From Zeimonas sp044507525 (GTDB lineage Bacteria; Pseudomonadota; Gammaproteobacteria; Burkholderiales; Burkholderiaceae_E): a DNA stretch of 64,000 bases. Location: the NCBI GenBank assembly GCA_044507525.1, contig JBIQJM010000010.1, positions 1-64,000 on the forward strand, in the 5' to 3' direction. The first letter of the stretch is position 1; each line of letters opens with the position of its first letter. The translations under genes and the position numbers were made by a program. The notes under the pieces are model-generated. The model made no database searches. It saw nothing but the letters and a program-made list of their open reading frames with translations, and was not told where the DNA came from. Below, piece by piece: positions 17,007 to 25,925 of the stretch.

Positions 17007-18745
17007 CGCCGGAAGTCGATCCGATCCAGGCCTCGGTGCTGCACCGGCGGCTGAAGTCGATCACCGAGGAAATGGGGCTGACGCTGCTGCGCACGACGCG
17101 TTCGCCGATCCTGAACGAAGCGCGCGACTTCGTCACCGGGCTGTACGACGCGCGCGGACGCATGCTCGAGCAGACCGAGTACATCCCGGTGCTCGCGTTC
17201 GCGCTGCAGCCGGCCTGCGAGCACATCGTCGCGCACTTCGGCGACGACATCCACGAAGGCGACGTCGTCCTGCACAACGACGTCTTCTCGGGCGGCAACC
17301 AGAACAACGACGTTGCCGTCTTCCGCCCGATCTTCCGCGACGGAACGCTCGTCGCGTGGGCGGCCTGCAAGGGGCACCAGGCCGACATCGGCGGCGCGCA
17401 GGCCGGCGGCTACAACCCGGAGGCGCGCGAGGTCTGGCAGGAGGCGCTGCGCATCCCGCCGCTGAAGGTGATCGAGCGCGGGAAGCTGCGCCGCGACGTG
17501 TGGCGGATGGTCTTCGCGAACATCCGCTATCCGATCGTCGAGGAGGACATCAAGGCGCAGATCGGCGCCACGCGCATCGGCGAGCGCGCGATGCACGAGC
17601 TCTTCGAGCGCTTCGACGAGCCGACCTTCGACGCCTGCATCGAGTACCTGTTCGCCGCCTCCGAGCGGATGGTCCGGCGCGAGATCGCCGCGATTCCCGA
17701 CGGCGCGTACGAAGGCGAGAGCTTCGCGTTCTACGACGGCGTGCGCGAAGGCTCGAAGATGCGCATCGCGCTCACCGTGCGCGTCGCGGGCGACGAGATC
17801 GTCTTCGACTTCAGCGGCTCGTCGCCGCAGACGCCGGGCTTCGTCAACGCGCCGTACTCGGCGACGGCCTCGGCGCTGCTGCTCACCTTCCTGATGCTCA
17901 TCGACCCGCAGGTGCCGCACAACGCCGGCATCCTGCGGCCGATCCGCATCGTGAATCCGGAAGGCTCGTTCCTGAACGCGCGCTTCCCTGCCGCGACCAC
18001 CTTCGGCAACTCGCTGACCGGCCCGACCTCCGACGCGATCTTCCGCGCGTTCGCGCAGGCGCTGCCGAAGATGGTGACCGCCGGCTGGAACCGGATGATG
18101 GGCTTCACGATCACCGGCCGCGACCCGCGGCACGCACGGCCCTACGTCGACATCCTGTTCCTTGCGTTGAAGGGCGGCTCGGGCGCCACCTTCGGCGCCG
18201 ACGGCTACGACCACATCGGGCTGATCAACTGCGCCGGCGGCATCCTCGCGCAGGACTACGAGATGTTCGAGGTGCACGATCCGCACCGGCTGCTGCGCCA
18301 CGAATACGCGACCGACTCGGCCGGCGCCGGCCGCTGGCGCGGCGGACTGGGCGTCGAGACCGAGTTCGTCATCGACGGCGACGACGTCACCGGCATCGCG
18401 TTCGGCGACGGGATCGAGGAGCGGGCGCGCGCCTTCGGCCTGTTCGGCGGCCGCGCGGGCAGCGTGAACCGCCTCGAGATCGTGCAGCCCGACGGCTCCG
18501 TACGCCGTCCGAAAGCCAAGGAGATCGTGCGCGGCATCCCGCGCGGATCGGTGTATCGCCAGCACGCCGGCGGCGGCGGGGGCTACGGCGATCCGCGCGA
18601 GCGACCGGTGCAGCAGGTGATCGACGACGTGCTCGACGGCGTGCTCAGCGTCGAGGCGGCCTACAGCGACTACGGCGTCGCCGTCGACCCGGCGACCGGC
18701 TGCGTCGACGAGGCGGCGACCGCCGCGCTGCGGAGCGCAGGATGA
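17003..18745 (+). CDS. hyuB: Hydantoinase/oxoprolinase B-family subunit (HyuB)
   Basis: A 580-residue HyuB family protein of normal length. Landmarks are SITEEMGLTLLRTTRSPILNE (~15-35), HNDVFSGGNQNNDV (~90, a likely metal-ligand region), CKGHQADIGG (~120) and the Gly-rich C-terminus AGGGGGYGDP. It forms the catalytic complex with HyuA, whose gene it overlaps by four bases. In hydantoin/oxoproline/lactam enzymes this subunit opens the activated ring; in ketone carboxylases it carries the carboxylation site. No small third subunit like AcxC or ApcB/E is present, which slightly favours hydrolysis over carboxylation. This is inference from gene content. Confidence 0.9.
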   Translation: MTPEVDPIQASVLHRRLKSITEEMGLTLLRTTRSPILNEARDFVTGLYDARGRMLEQTEYIPVLAFALQPACEHIVAHFGDDIHEGDVVLHNDVFSGGNQNNDVAVFRPIFRDGTLVAWAACKGHQADIGGAQAGGYNPEAREVWQEALRIPPLKVIERGKLRRDVWRMVFANIRYPIVEEDIKAQIGATRIGERAMHELFERFDEPTFDACIEYLFAASERMVRREIAAIPDGAYEGESFAFYDGVREGSKMRIALTVRVAGDEIVFDFSGSSPQTPGFVNAPYSATASALLLTFLMLIDPQVPHNAGILRPIRIVNPEGSFLNARFPAATTFGNSLTGPTSDAIFRAFAQALPKMVTAGWNRMMGFTITGRDPRHARPYVDILFLALKGGSGATFGADGYDHIGLINCAGGILAQDYEMFEVHDPHRLLRHEYATDSAGAGRWRGGLGVETEFVIDGDDVTGIAFGDGIEERARAFGLFGGRAGSVNRLEIVQPDGSVRRPKAKEIVRGIPRGSVYRQHAGGGGGYGDPRERPVQQVIDDVLDGVLSVEAAYSDYGVAVDPATGCVDEAATAALRSAG

Positions 18746-19161
18746 AGCCGCCGCGCATCGACCACATCGGCATCGTCGTCGACGACCTCGAGGCGTCGAT
18801 CGTCTCGCTCGGGCGGATGCTGCCGGGCGCGCCGCTCCGGCGGCGCTCGATCCCCGATGCCGGCCTCGAAGTCGCCGAGTTCGCCACGGCGAACGTCGTC
18901 GTGGAACTGCTGCAGTACACCGACGACGGCGACGGATTCGGGCGCGCCGTGATGGGCTCGTCGACCGGCGTCAACCACCTGTCGCTCGCGGTCGACGACC
19001 TCGACGGCGCGCTCGGCGCGTTGCGCACCGCGGGCATCGAGCCGCCGGCGGGCTTTCCGCGGCGCGGCGCCCACGGACGCATCGCATTCCTGCCGCGCGA
19101 TCCGGGCACCGGGCTGCTGTTCGAACTGTGCCAACCCGACGAGACGAAGGCCGAGGGATGA
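18742..19161 (+). CDS. VOC family protein, methylmalonyl-CoA epimerase-like
   Basis: A 139-residue vicinal-oxygen-chelate protein with two betaalphabetabetabeta repeats. Candidate metal ligands sit where methylmalonyl-CoA epimerase has them: His8 (RIDHIGIVV), Glu55, His79 (GVNHLSLAV) and Glu128 (LLFELCQ). Length and spacing fit the epimerase branch better than glyoxalase or ring-cleaving dioxygenases. ATG overlaps the hyuB stop and its own stop overlaps the ligase start. In this operon it might epimerise a chiral acyl-CoA or ring-opened product so that the next enzyme can accept it. That is a guess; a lactone- or amide-handling VOC enzyme cannot be excluded. Confidence 0.85.
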   Translation: MKPPRIDHIGIVVDDLEASIVSLGRMLPGAPLRRRSIPDAGLEVAEFATANVVVELLQYTDDGDGFGRAVMGSSTGVNHLSLAVDDLDGALGALRTAGIEPPAGFPRRGAHGRIAFLPRDPGTGLLFELCQPDETKAEG

Positions 19162-20639
19162 GCGGCGACGCGCGGGCGGCCGGCAGCGAGGACACGCGCG
19201 CCCGCGGGACGACGGCGCCGGGCGCGGGCGGCAGCGCCCGGGAACGACCGCTGTGGAACGAAGCCGTCGAGGCGATGCCGCGCGACGCGCTGCGCGCGCT
19301 GCAGTGGGAACGCCTGCAGCGGCAGATGCAGTACAACTTCGAGCGCTCGCCCTTCCTGCGCGCGAAGTTCGACGCGGTCGGCGCGACGCCGGCCGACGTG
19401 CGCGGCTTCGACGACTTCGCGCGCATCCCGGTGACGACGAAGGACGAGCACCGCCGCGCGCAGCAGGAGTCGATCGAGCGGCACGGCGACCCTTTCACGC
19501 TCCTCGCCTGCGCGCGCCCCGACGAGATCGTGCGCATCAACGCCACTTCGGGCACGACCGGCACGCCGACGCTGTACACGCTCACCGCGCACGACGTCGC
19601 CGTCGTCAACGAGATGCACGCGCGCAAGTACTGGCGCGCCGGCATCCGTCCCGGCCACGTGATGCTGCAGGCGCTGTCGCTGAGCATGTTCACCGGCGGG
19701 CTGCCGCTGTCGCAGGGAATCATGCACCTGGGCGCCTGCGTCGTCCCCGTGGGCATCGAAGGCGGCACGCAGCGGGTCCTCGACATCGCGCGCATCACGC
19801 GGCCGCAGGCGATCGTCGCGACGCCCTCCTTCGGCCGCTACCTGATCGAGGAGGCGCCGCGCCTCACCGGACGGCCCGCACGCGAGCTGGGCCTGCGCTG
19901 GTTCTTCTGCGCGGGCGAAGGCGGCGGCAGCGATCCGGCGATCCGCAGCGCACTCGCCGAGGGATTCGGCGCGAAGGTCTACGACCACACCGGCGGCGGG
20001 CACGCGTTCCACGGCATCTCGTGCGAAGCGGTCGACGAAGGCTGCGTAGGCATGCACTTCGTCTCCGAGGACCACTGCCTGCTCGAGCTCGTCGACCCGT
20101 CGACGAAGGCGCCGATCGCGCTCGCGCACCGGGCGATCGGCGAGATGGTGTTCACCTTCCTCGACTGGCGCGGCGGGCCGTTCATGCGCTACGCGCTCGG
20201 CGACCTGCTGCAGGTGTACACCGAACCGTGCCGCTGCGGACGGCCCGGGATCCGGTTCGCGATCGTCGGCCGCACCGACGACATGCTGACCGTGAAGGGC
20301 GTGAACGTCTATCCGCAGGCGATCGCCAACGAGATCTTCCGGCTGTACCCGCGCGTGACCGGCGCCTTCCGCATCGTGCTCGACGGGCCCGGTCCCGGGG
20401 TGGAGCCGCCGCTGCGCATCCGGCTGGAGCACGCGGGGCTCGAAGGCGCAGCGCTGGCGACGCTCGAACGGGAACTGCTCGAGCGCTTCCGCGACGCGCT
20501 GCGCATCCGGCCGGCGTTCGAATGGCTCTCACCAGGAACGCTGCCGCGCGAAGCAGCGAAGACCCGATACATCGAGATCGAGCGGGACGAACCCGCGAAG
20601 CGAGGAGACGACGATGGACATGCGACTGCGCGGTCGTAG
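19158..20639 (+). CDS. PaaK-type phenylacetate-CoA ligase family protein
   Basis: A 493-residue AMP-forming CoA ligase of the PaaK branch. It shows the nucleotide loop INATSGTTGTPT (~133), the C4 motif CRCGRPG-FAIVGR, GRTDDMLTVKGVNVYPQAI (the PaaK hinge) and the C-terminal lysine motif LPREAAKTRYIEIE. The usual YGLTE-like A5 motif is replaced by VYDHTGGGH. The N-terminal ~30 residues are a low-complexity extension not found in PaaK. These enzymes activate aryl, heteroaryl or beta-oxo acids to CoA thioesters in the cytosol. Here the substrate is presumably the acid made by HyuAB or by the Mo hydroxylase. It overlaps the SDR gene by 26 bp. Confidence 0.88.
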   Translation: MSGDARAAGSEDTRARGTTAPGAGGSARERPLWNEAVEAMPRDALRALQWERLQRQMQYNFERSPFLRAKFDAVGATPADVRGFDDFARIPVTTKDEHRRAQQESIERHGDPFTLLACARPDEIVRINATSGTTGTPTLYTLTAHDVAVVNEMHARKYWRAGIRPGHVMLQALSLSMFTGGLPLSQGIMHLGACVVPVGIEGGTQRVLDIARITRPQAIVATPSFGRYLIEEAPRLTGRPARELGLRWFFCAGEGGGSDPAIRSALAEGFGAKVYDHTGGGHAFHGISCEAVDEGCVGMHFVSEDHCLLELVDPSTKAPIALAHRAIGEMVFTFLDWRGGPFMRYALGDLLQVYTEPCRCGRPGIRFAIVGRTDDMLTVKGVNVYPQAIANEIFRLYPRVTGAFRIVLDGPGPGVEPPLRIRLEHAGLEGAALATLERELLERFRDALRIRPAFEWLSPGTLPREAAKTRYIEIERDEPAKRGDDDGHATARS

Positions 20640-21396
20640 CGCGCTGATCACCGGGGGATCGAAGGGAATCGGCTTCAGCATCGCGAGCATGCTCGCCGAC
20701 GAGGGCTGCCACGTGCATCTCGTCGCGCGCTCGGCGCAGGAGCTGGAGAACGCGCGCGACCGGATCCGCGAACGCGCCGACGTGCAGGTGCAGCTGCATC
20801 CGATCGACCTGGCGCAGCGCGGGACCGCCGCCGAGCTCGCACGGCGCTGCGGCGACGTCGACATCCTCGTCAACAACGCCGGCTCGACGCCGCGCGGCAC
20901 GCTCGAGGAGATCGACGACGATCGCCTGCGCGCCGCCTTCGACCTGAAGGTCTTCGGCTACATCGACATGTGCCGCCACTTCTTCCCGCGGATGAAGGCG
21001 CGGCGCAGCGGCGTCATCGTCAACATCCTCGGCAACGGCGGCGAGCGACTCGATTCGGGCTACATCGCCGGCGCCGCCTGCAACGCGTCGCTGATGGCGT
21101 TCACGCGCGCACTGGGCGGCACGAGCGCCGACTTCGGCGTGCGCGTCGTCGGCGTGAACCCGGGCCCGGTCGCCACCGAGCGGCTCGTCGGGCTGATGCG
21201 CAAGGAAGCGGGAACGCGCCTGGGCGACGCCGAACGCTGGAGCGAACTGGGGAAGAACTTCCCCTTCGGGCGCGCCGCCACCGTGGAGGAAATCGCCGCG
21301 ACGGTCGTGCTGCTCGCCTCGGATCATTCGTCGTACACCACCGGGACGATCGTGACGATCGACGGCGGCATGACGAACCGGGGATCGCTGATCTGA
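20614..21396 (+). CDS. Short-chain dehydrogenase/reductase (SDR) with atypical catalytic residues
   Basis: A 260-residue SDR-fold protein with an intact cofactor loop TGGSKGIG (13-20), NNAG (87-90) and the C-terminal motif VNPGPVATERL. The catalytic tyrosine is at 150, but position 154, where classical SDRs carry lysine, is alanine (YIAGA). Position 137, expected serine, is asparagine. Either the protein belongs to an SDR subfamily with a different proton relay or it is not an oxidoreductase in the usual sense. The start is the ATG with upstream GGAG; the gene overlaps the ligase. In the pathway it would oxidise or reduce a hydroxyl/keto-acyl-CoA, if active. Confidence 0.88.
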   Translation: MDMRLRGRSALITGGSKGIGFSIASMLADEGCHVHLVARSAQELENARDRIRERADVQVQLHPIDLAQRGTAAELARRCGDVDILVNNAGSTPRGTLEEIDDDRLRAAFDLKVFGYIDMCRHFFPRMKARRSGVIVNILGNGGERLDSGYIAGAACNASLMAFTRALGGTSADFGVRVVGVNPGPVATERLVGLMRKEAGTRLGDAERWSELGKNFPFGRAATVEEIAATVVLLASDHSSYTTGTIVTIDGGMTNRGSLI

Positions 21397-21433
21397 GGGC
21401 AACCGAGCTCTGTCCCGAACTCCAACCGAGGAA

Positions 21434-22648
21434 ATGGCGATGCAGCGAAGAACGGCTTTGAAAGGCGCCCTGGGCGCCACCGCGCTGTCGGCCTTGCCGC
21501 TGCGCTTTCCGCGCGCGCAGGGCACGGTGAAGGTGGGAGTGATGTCTCCCACGACGGGGATCCTCGCCGCAGCGGGCCAGGCGGCCCAGCGCGGATTCGA
21601 GCTCGCGCTCGAGACGCTGGGGCAGAAGTCGGGCCCGCCCATCGAGCTGCTCTTCGTCGACACCGAATCGAGAGCCGAGACGGGCCGGGTCGCGGCGGAG
21701 AAGCTGATTCGCGACGGCGCGGTCGTGCTCGTCGGGGCGATCGACTCCGGCGCGACGATCTCCGCTTCGCAGGTAGCCGAGTCGGCGAAGGTACCGCTGG
21801 TGGTGAACGTCGGCGCAGCTCCGCAGATCACCGAACGCGGGTACACGCAGATCTTCCGCAACTTCATGCCGAGCACCGACCTGATCGCCCAGGCCGTGGA
21901 ACGGATCAAGGAGCTGTTCGAGACCAGCAGCACGCAGCCCGCCACGGCGGTGATGCTCTACGTGAACGACACCTTCGGGCAGACGGCTTCGAAAGCGGTC
22001 TCGAGCCTGTGGGCCAAGCTCGGCATCCCGGTCCGGATACTCGACCAGATCGGCTACGACGCGCGTGCCCGCGATCTGTCGATCGAGGTGGCGAAGGCCA
22101 AGGCGGCGAATCCGGACCTGGTCCTCACCGTGAATCGCGTCAACGACGGCATCCTGATCGTGCAGGAGATGGTGAAGCAGGACTTCAGCCCCACGGCGAT
22201 CATCAGCCCCGGCAGCCCGGGATCCTACGAGAAGCCCTTCACGGACACCCTCGGCAAGTACTCGAACGACTACCTGAACGCAGTGCCCTGGTACGACGTG
22301 AAGAATCCGCGCACGAGCGAGGTCATCGAGGCGTTCCGCAGGAAGCATCCGGACCAGCGCTTCGAACTGAACACCGCGTTCTCGTTCGAAGCGCTGGAGA
22401 TCGTCGCCGACGCGCTCGCCCGGGCCGCTTCGCCGACGCCTGCGGCCATCCATGCCGCGCTGCGCGCCACCGACATCGAGGACCACATCACGACCGGAGG
22501 TCCGATCCGCTTCGACGCGAAGGGCCAGAACACCAACATCCGCAGCGCCCTGCTCCAGAACCGCGACCAGGCCCCCATCGTCGTCGGCCCCCCTTCGCTC
22601 GCGGTTGCGCAGCCGCGCTTTCCAATGGTGCCTTTCAGGCAACGATAG
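21434..22648 (+). CDS. Branched-chain-type ABC transporter substrate-binding protein (operon receptor)
   Basis: A 404-residue Peripla_BP_6 receptor. The N-terminus MAMQRRTALKGALGATAL followed by a short hydrophobic stretch and PRAQ has twin-arginine character, suggesting Tat or Sec export. The mature start VKVGVMSPTTG is typical of the family. It is clearly different in sequence from the two receptors at 305 and 11010 and belongs to an importer with separate (non-fused) subunits. It follows the SDR gene after 37 bp with a GAGGAAA ribosome site. It should bind the compound that the operon degrades, so its ligand would identify the pathway. Confidence 0.92.
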   Translation: MAMQRRTALKGALGATALSALPLRFPRAQGTVKVGVMSPTTGILAAAGQAAQRGFELALETLGQKSGPPIELLFVDTESRAETGRVAAEKLIRDGAVVLVGAIDSGATISASQVAESAKVPLVVNVGAAPQITERGYTQIFRNFMPSTDLIAQAVERIKELFETSSTQPATAVMLYVNDTFGQTASKAVSSLWAKLGIPVRILDQIGYDARARDLSIEVAKAKAANPDLVLTVNRVNDGILIVQEMVKQDFSPTAIISPGSPGSYEKPFTDTLGKYSNDYLNAVPWYDVKNPRTSEVIEAFRRKHPDQRFELNTAFSFEALEIVADALARAASPTPAAIHAALRATDIEDHITTGGPIRFDAKGQNTNIRSALLQNRDQAPIVVGPPSLAVAQPRFPMVPFRQR

Positions 22649-23518
22649 TTGCAGGGGCTCTACGCAAACGTCGTCACCGGAGGGTTGATGATCGGCGCCG
22701 TCTACGCGCTGATCGCCTCCGGCCTGACGATCATCTTCGGCGTCATGCGCATCGTGAACTTCGCGCATGGCGAGATGGTGGTGCTCGGCATGTACTTCGG
22801 CTATGCGTGCTGGGCATGGCTGGGTCTGACGCCCCTGCAGGCGCTGCCGCTGTCGATCGCCTTCTCCTTCGCACTCGGCTACCTGCTGCAGCGATTCGTC
22901 GTGAGCGACTTCATGCACCGGCCGCAGCACGCGCAGTTCATCCTGTTCATCGGGCTCGCCCTGGTCATCACCGGCATCCACGCCGTTGCCTTCGGGCCCG
23001 ACCAGCGCGGCATCAGCGGAACGGGCGCCTTCGAGGCGATCACGGTGGGCGCGCTGCGTCTCGACCTCGCGCGCCTGCAGGCGGCGATCGCGGCGCTCTG
23101 CCTGATCGGCGCGCTCACCGTGTTCCTGCGCTACACCGCGCTGGGCACTTCGATCCGCGCCGCCGCCGACAACCCCGTCGGTGCCGCGGCGGTCGGCCTG
23201 CGAATCCCGAGGGCATACGCCGTCACGGCCGGCATCGGAGTCGCATGCGCGGGCGCCGCGGGGACGCTCGTCTCGCCGATGTTCGCGGCACAGCCCTACA
23301 TCGGCGGCGAGTTCACGCTGCTCGCCTTCATCACCGTCATCGTCGGCGGCCTCGGCAGCCTGCCGGGTGCGCTGGTCGGCGGCCTGCTGATCGGCGTGGC
23401 GGAAAGCCTGGCGGCGGTCCTGATCAGCCCGTCGATGAAATCGATGCTCTCGTACGCGCTGCTGATGCTGGTGATCCTCGTGCGTCCCCAGGGAATCTTC
23501 GGCAGCACGAGGCGCTGA
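22649..23518 (+). CDS. livH: Branched-chain-type ABC permease LivH (TTG start)
   Basis: A 289-residue LivH permease of standard length with ~8 hydrophobic segments and the family landmarks GAVYALIASGLTIIFGVMRIVNFAHG and GGLGSLPGALVGGLLIGVAES. The only start that keeps the full first membrane helix is TTG immediately after the receptor stop (TAG-TTG, no gap), implying translational coupling. The next Met (residue 14) would cut into the first membrane helix. It pairs with LivM downstream. Confidence 0.9.
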   Translation: MQGLYANVVTGGLMIGAVYALIASGLTIIFGVMRIVNFAHGEMVVLGMYFGYACWAWLGLTPLQALPLSIAFSFALGYLLQRFVVSDFMHRPQHAQFILFIGLALVITGIHAVAFGPDQRGISGTGAFEAITVGALRLDLARLQAAIAALCLIGALTVFLRYTALGTSIRAAADNPVGAAAVGLRIPRAYAVTAGIGVACAGAAGTLVSPMFAAQPYIGGEFTLLAFITVIVGGLGSLPGALVGGLLIGVAESLAAVLISPSMKSMLSYALLMLVILVRPQGIFGSTRR

Positions 23519-23519
23519 C

Positions 23520-24485
23520 GTGTCGAGACGGGAGATCGGACTCACCGCGCTCTTCTTCGCCACACTCGGCCTCGCCCCGCTGTTCGCCGATTCGTACGTT
23601 CTTTCGTTGCTCGCGCTGGTCTTCCTCTACGCCTACCTGGGCCAGGCGTGGAACCTGATGATGGGCTACGCAGGACAGCTCTCGCTCGGGCACGCGCTGT
23701 TCTTCGGCGTCGGCGCCTACGCGGCGGCGCTGCTCACCGATCGATACGCGTTGAACGCGTGGCTCGCCGTCGGCAGCGGCGCTGCGATCGCGGCGGCGAT
23801 CGGTGCGACGATCGCAGCGCTCGGATTCCGGTTCAGCGTGCGCGGCATCTACTTCGCGCTCCTCACGATCGCCGCGGCGGAATTCACGCGCATCTTCTTC
23901 GACAACTGGGACTTCGTCGGCGCCTCGGCCGGCTACTTCCTGATGGTGGCCGGGGAGGTGCACCCGCTCGTCTCGCTGCGCGGCAGCACCACGTTCTACT
24001 ACCTGGCGTTCCTGCTTCTGGCCGCACTCGCGCTGGTCGGGTGCACGGCGCTGACGCGATCGCGCTACGGCTACTACTGGCGCGCGATCCGCGAGGACGA
24101 GGACTGTGCACGCGCGCTCGCCGTTCCGGCGTTCCGCATGAAGCTGCTCGTCGTCGCGATCAGCGCCGCGATGACGAGCGTCGGAGGCTCGCTGTTCGCG
24201 TTCATGACCGCGAACCTGTTCCCGGATTCGGTGATGGGCATGCGCATGTCGATCGACATCATCATCGCGCCGATCATCGGGGGCCTGGGGACCTTGTTCG
24301 GTCCTTTCGTCGGTGCGCTGTTCGTCGTGCCGGTGCTGGAACTGTCGAACCACCTGGCGCGCGAAACCGGCGTCTTCGGCCTGAGCACGCTGATCTACGG
24401 GCTGCTCGTCGTCCTCACGGTCCGCTTCCTGCCCGACGGCGTGTGGCCGCCGCTCGCGCGGCTGATCACCGGGCGTTCGCGGTGA
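23520..24485 (+). CDS. livM: Branched-chain-type ABC permease LivM
   Basis: A 321-residue LivM permease starting at GTG one base after the LivH stop. Landmarks are YLGQAWNLMMGYAGQLSLGHALFFGVGAYA in the first third, the EAA-like cytoplasmic loop YYWRAIREDEDCARALAV and GGLGTLFGPFVGALFVVP near the end. It is a stand-alone permease, unlike the fused versions in the first 11 kb, so this importer was acquired or evolved separately. Its stop shares one base with the LivG start. Confidence 0.92.
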   Translation: MSRREIGLTALFFATLGLAPLFADSYVLSLLALVFLYAYLGQAWNLMMGYAGQLSLGHALFFGVGAYAAALLTDRYALNAWLAVGSGAAIAAAIGATIAALGFRFSVRGIYFALLTIAAAEFTRIFFDNWDFVGASAGYFLMVAGEVHPLVSLRGSTTFYYLAFLLLAALALVGCTALTRSRYGYYWRAIREDEDCARALAVPAFRMKLLVVAISAAMTSVGGSLFAFMTANLFPDSVMGMRMSIDIIIAPIIGGLGTLFGPFVGALFVVPVLELSNHLARETGVFGLSTLIYGLLVVLTVRFLPDGVWPPLARLITGRSR

Positions 24486-25213
24486 TGGCCGGGCTGCTCG
24501 AGGTGCAGGGCCTGACGCGGCGCTTCTCGGGCCTCGTCGCGGTACGCGACGTGAGCTTCGAGATCGCGGCAGGTTCCATCACGGCGCTGATCGGGCCGAA
24601 CGGTGCGGGCAAGACGACCTGCTTCAACCTGGTGACCGGGTCGATCCCGCCGAGTTCGGGCCGGATCCGCTTCGACGGACGCGACGTCACGGGATTCGCT
24701 CCGGAACGGCTGTGTGCGGCCGGAATGGCGCGGACCTTCCAGGTCGTGCGCCCGCTCGCCGACATGACGGTGCTGGACAACGTGATCGTGGGGGCGTTGT
24801 CGCGCTACACGCGCGTCGGACAGGCGCGCGAGCTCGCGATGGAGGCGCTGGACGCGGTGGGCCTGGAGCCGAAGGCCGCCTGGCCGGCGAGATCGCTCAC
24901 GCTGCCCGACCTGAAGATGCTCGAGTTCGCACGCGCCCTTGCGACGCGGCCGCGAATCCTCCTGCTCGACGAGGTCATGGCCGGCTTGCGGCCCACCGAG
25001 GCGGACCGGATCGTCGCCGTGCTGCGACGGCTCAACGCCGAGGGGCTGACGCTGCTGCTGGTCGAGCACGTGATGCGGATCGTGATGGCGCTGGCGCAGC
25101 ACGTCATCGTGCTGCACCACGGCGAGAAGATCTGCGAAGGGACACCGGCCGAGGTGACGAACGACGCGCGCGTCATCGAGAGCTACCTGGGCAGGCGTCG
25201 ACGCCATGACTGA
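24485..25213 (+). CDS. livG: Branched-chain-type ABC ATPase LivG
   Basis: A 242-residue ATPase with Walker A GPNGAGKTT (~35-43), the LivG hallmark MARTFQVVRPL and Walker B ILLLDEVMAGL. The signature region reads LTLPDLKMLEFARAL instead of the LSGGQ-like consensus, and Glu is followed by Val in Walker B; both are variants seen in some LivG branches. It overlaps LivF by eight bases. It energises uptake together with LivF. Confidence 0.92.
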   Translation: MAGLLEVQGLTRRFSGLVAVRDVSFEIAAGSITALIGPNGAGKTTCFNLVTGSIPPSSGRIRFDGRDVTGFAPERLCAAGMARTFQVVRPLADMTVLDNVIVGALSRYTRVGQARELAMEALDAVGLEPKAAWPARSLTLPDLKMLEFARALATRPRILLLDEVMAGLRPTEADRIVAVLRRLNAEGLTLLLVEHVMRIVMALAQHVIVLHHGEKICEGTPAEVTNDARVIESYLGRRRRHD

Positions 25214-25925
25214 GGGGCCGACGCTGCGGGTGGAGGGGCTCGAGGTGCGCTACGGCGAGGCGCAGGCGCTCGCCTCGGTCACGCTCGCGGCGCGCGCGGG
25301 ACAGATCACCTCGATCATCGGCGCGAACGGAGCGGGGAAGACGACGCTCATCCGGGCGATCGCGGGCATGCTGCGGCCGCGCAAGGGCACCGTCCTCTTT
25401 CGCGGCGAAGCGATCACCGGGCTGGACAGTGCCGAGATCTGCGAGCGCGGCATCGGACAGGTGCCCGAGGGCCGGCAGATCTTCCCGACCCTCACGGTGC
25501 AGGACAACCTGCGCGTGGGCGGGCTGCTGCGGCGGGCACGTGCACACGCGCGGCGCAACGAGGAACGCGTCTACGGGATGTTTCCGCGGCTCGCCGAACG
25601 CCGCCGGCAGCAGGCGGGGACGCTCTCGGGCGGCGAGCAGCAGATGCTCGCGATCGGCCGCTGCCTGATGGCCGATCCCGCCCTGATCATGCTCGACGAA
25701 CCTTCGCTCGGGCTGTCGCCGGTGATGACCGAGCAGATGTTCGACATCGTCCTGGAACTGCACCGCCAGGGATTGACGGTACTCCTCGTCGAGCAGAACG
25801 TCGCCGACTCGATCGCGATCTCCTCGGAGAGCTACGTTCTCGAGAACGGGCGCGTCGCCGTGCACGGTTCGGGCACCGAACTGCTCGACGACGAACGGAT
25901 CAGGACCTCCTACCTGGGGCTCTAG
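25206..25925 (+). CDS. livF: Branched-chain-type ABC ATPase LivF
   Basis: A 239-residue ATPase with Walker A GANGAGKTT, a consensus signature LSGGEQQML, Walker B LIMLDEPSLGL and the LivF-type LLVEQNV H-loop region. It completes a five-component importer (receptor, two permeases, two ATPases). The stop codon directly abuts the ATG of the [2Fe-2S] subunit gene, so transporter and Mo hydroxylase are one transcription unit. Confidence 0.93.
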   Translation: MTEGPTLRVEGLEVRYGEAQALASVTLAARAGQITSIIGANGAGKTTLIRAIAGMLRPRKGTVLFRGEAITGLDSAEICERGIGQVPEGRQIFPTLTVQDNLRVGGLLRRARAHARRNEERVYGMFPRLAERRRQQAGTLSGGEQQMLAIGRCLMADPALIMLDEPSLGLSPVMTEQMFDIVLELHRQGLTVLLVEQNVADSIAISSESYVLENGRVAVHGSGTELLDDERIRTSYLGL

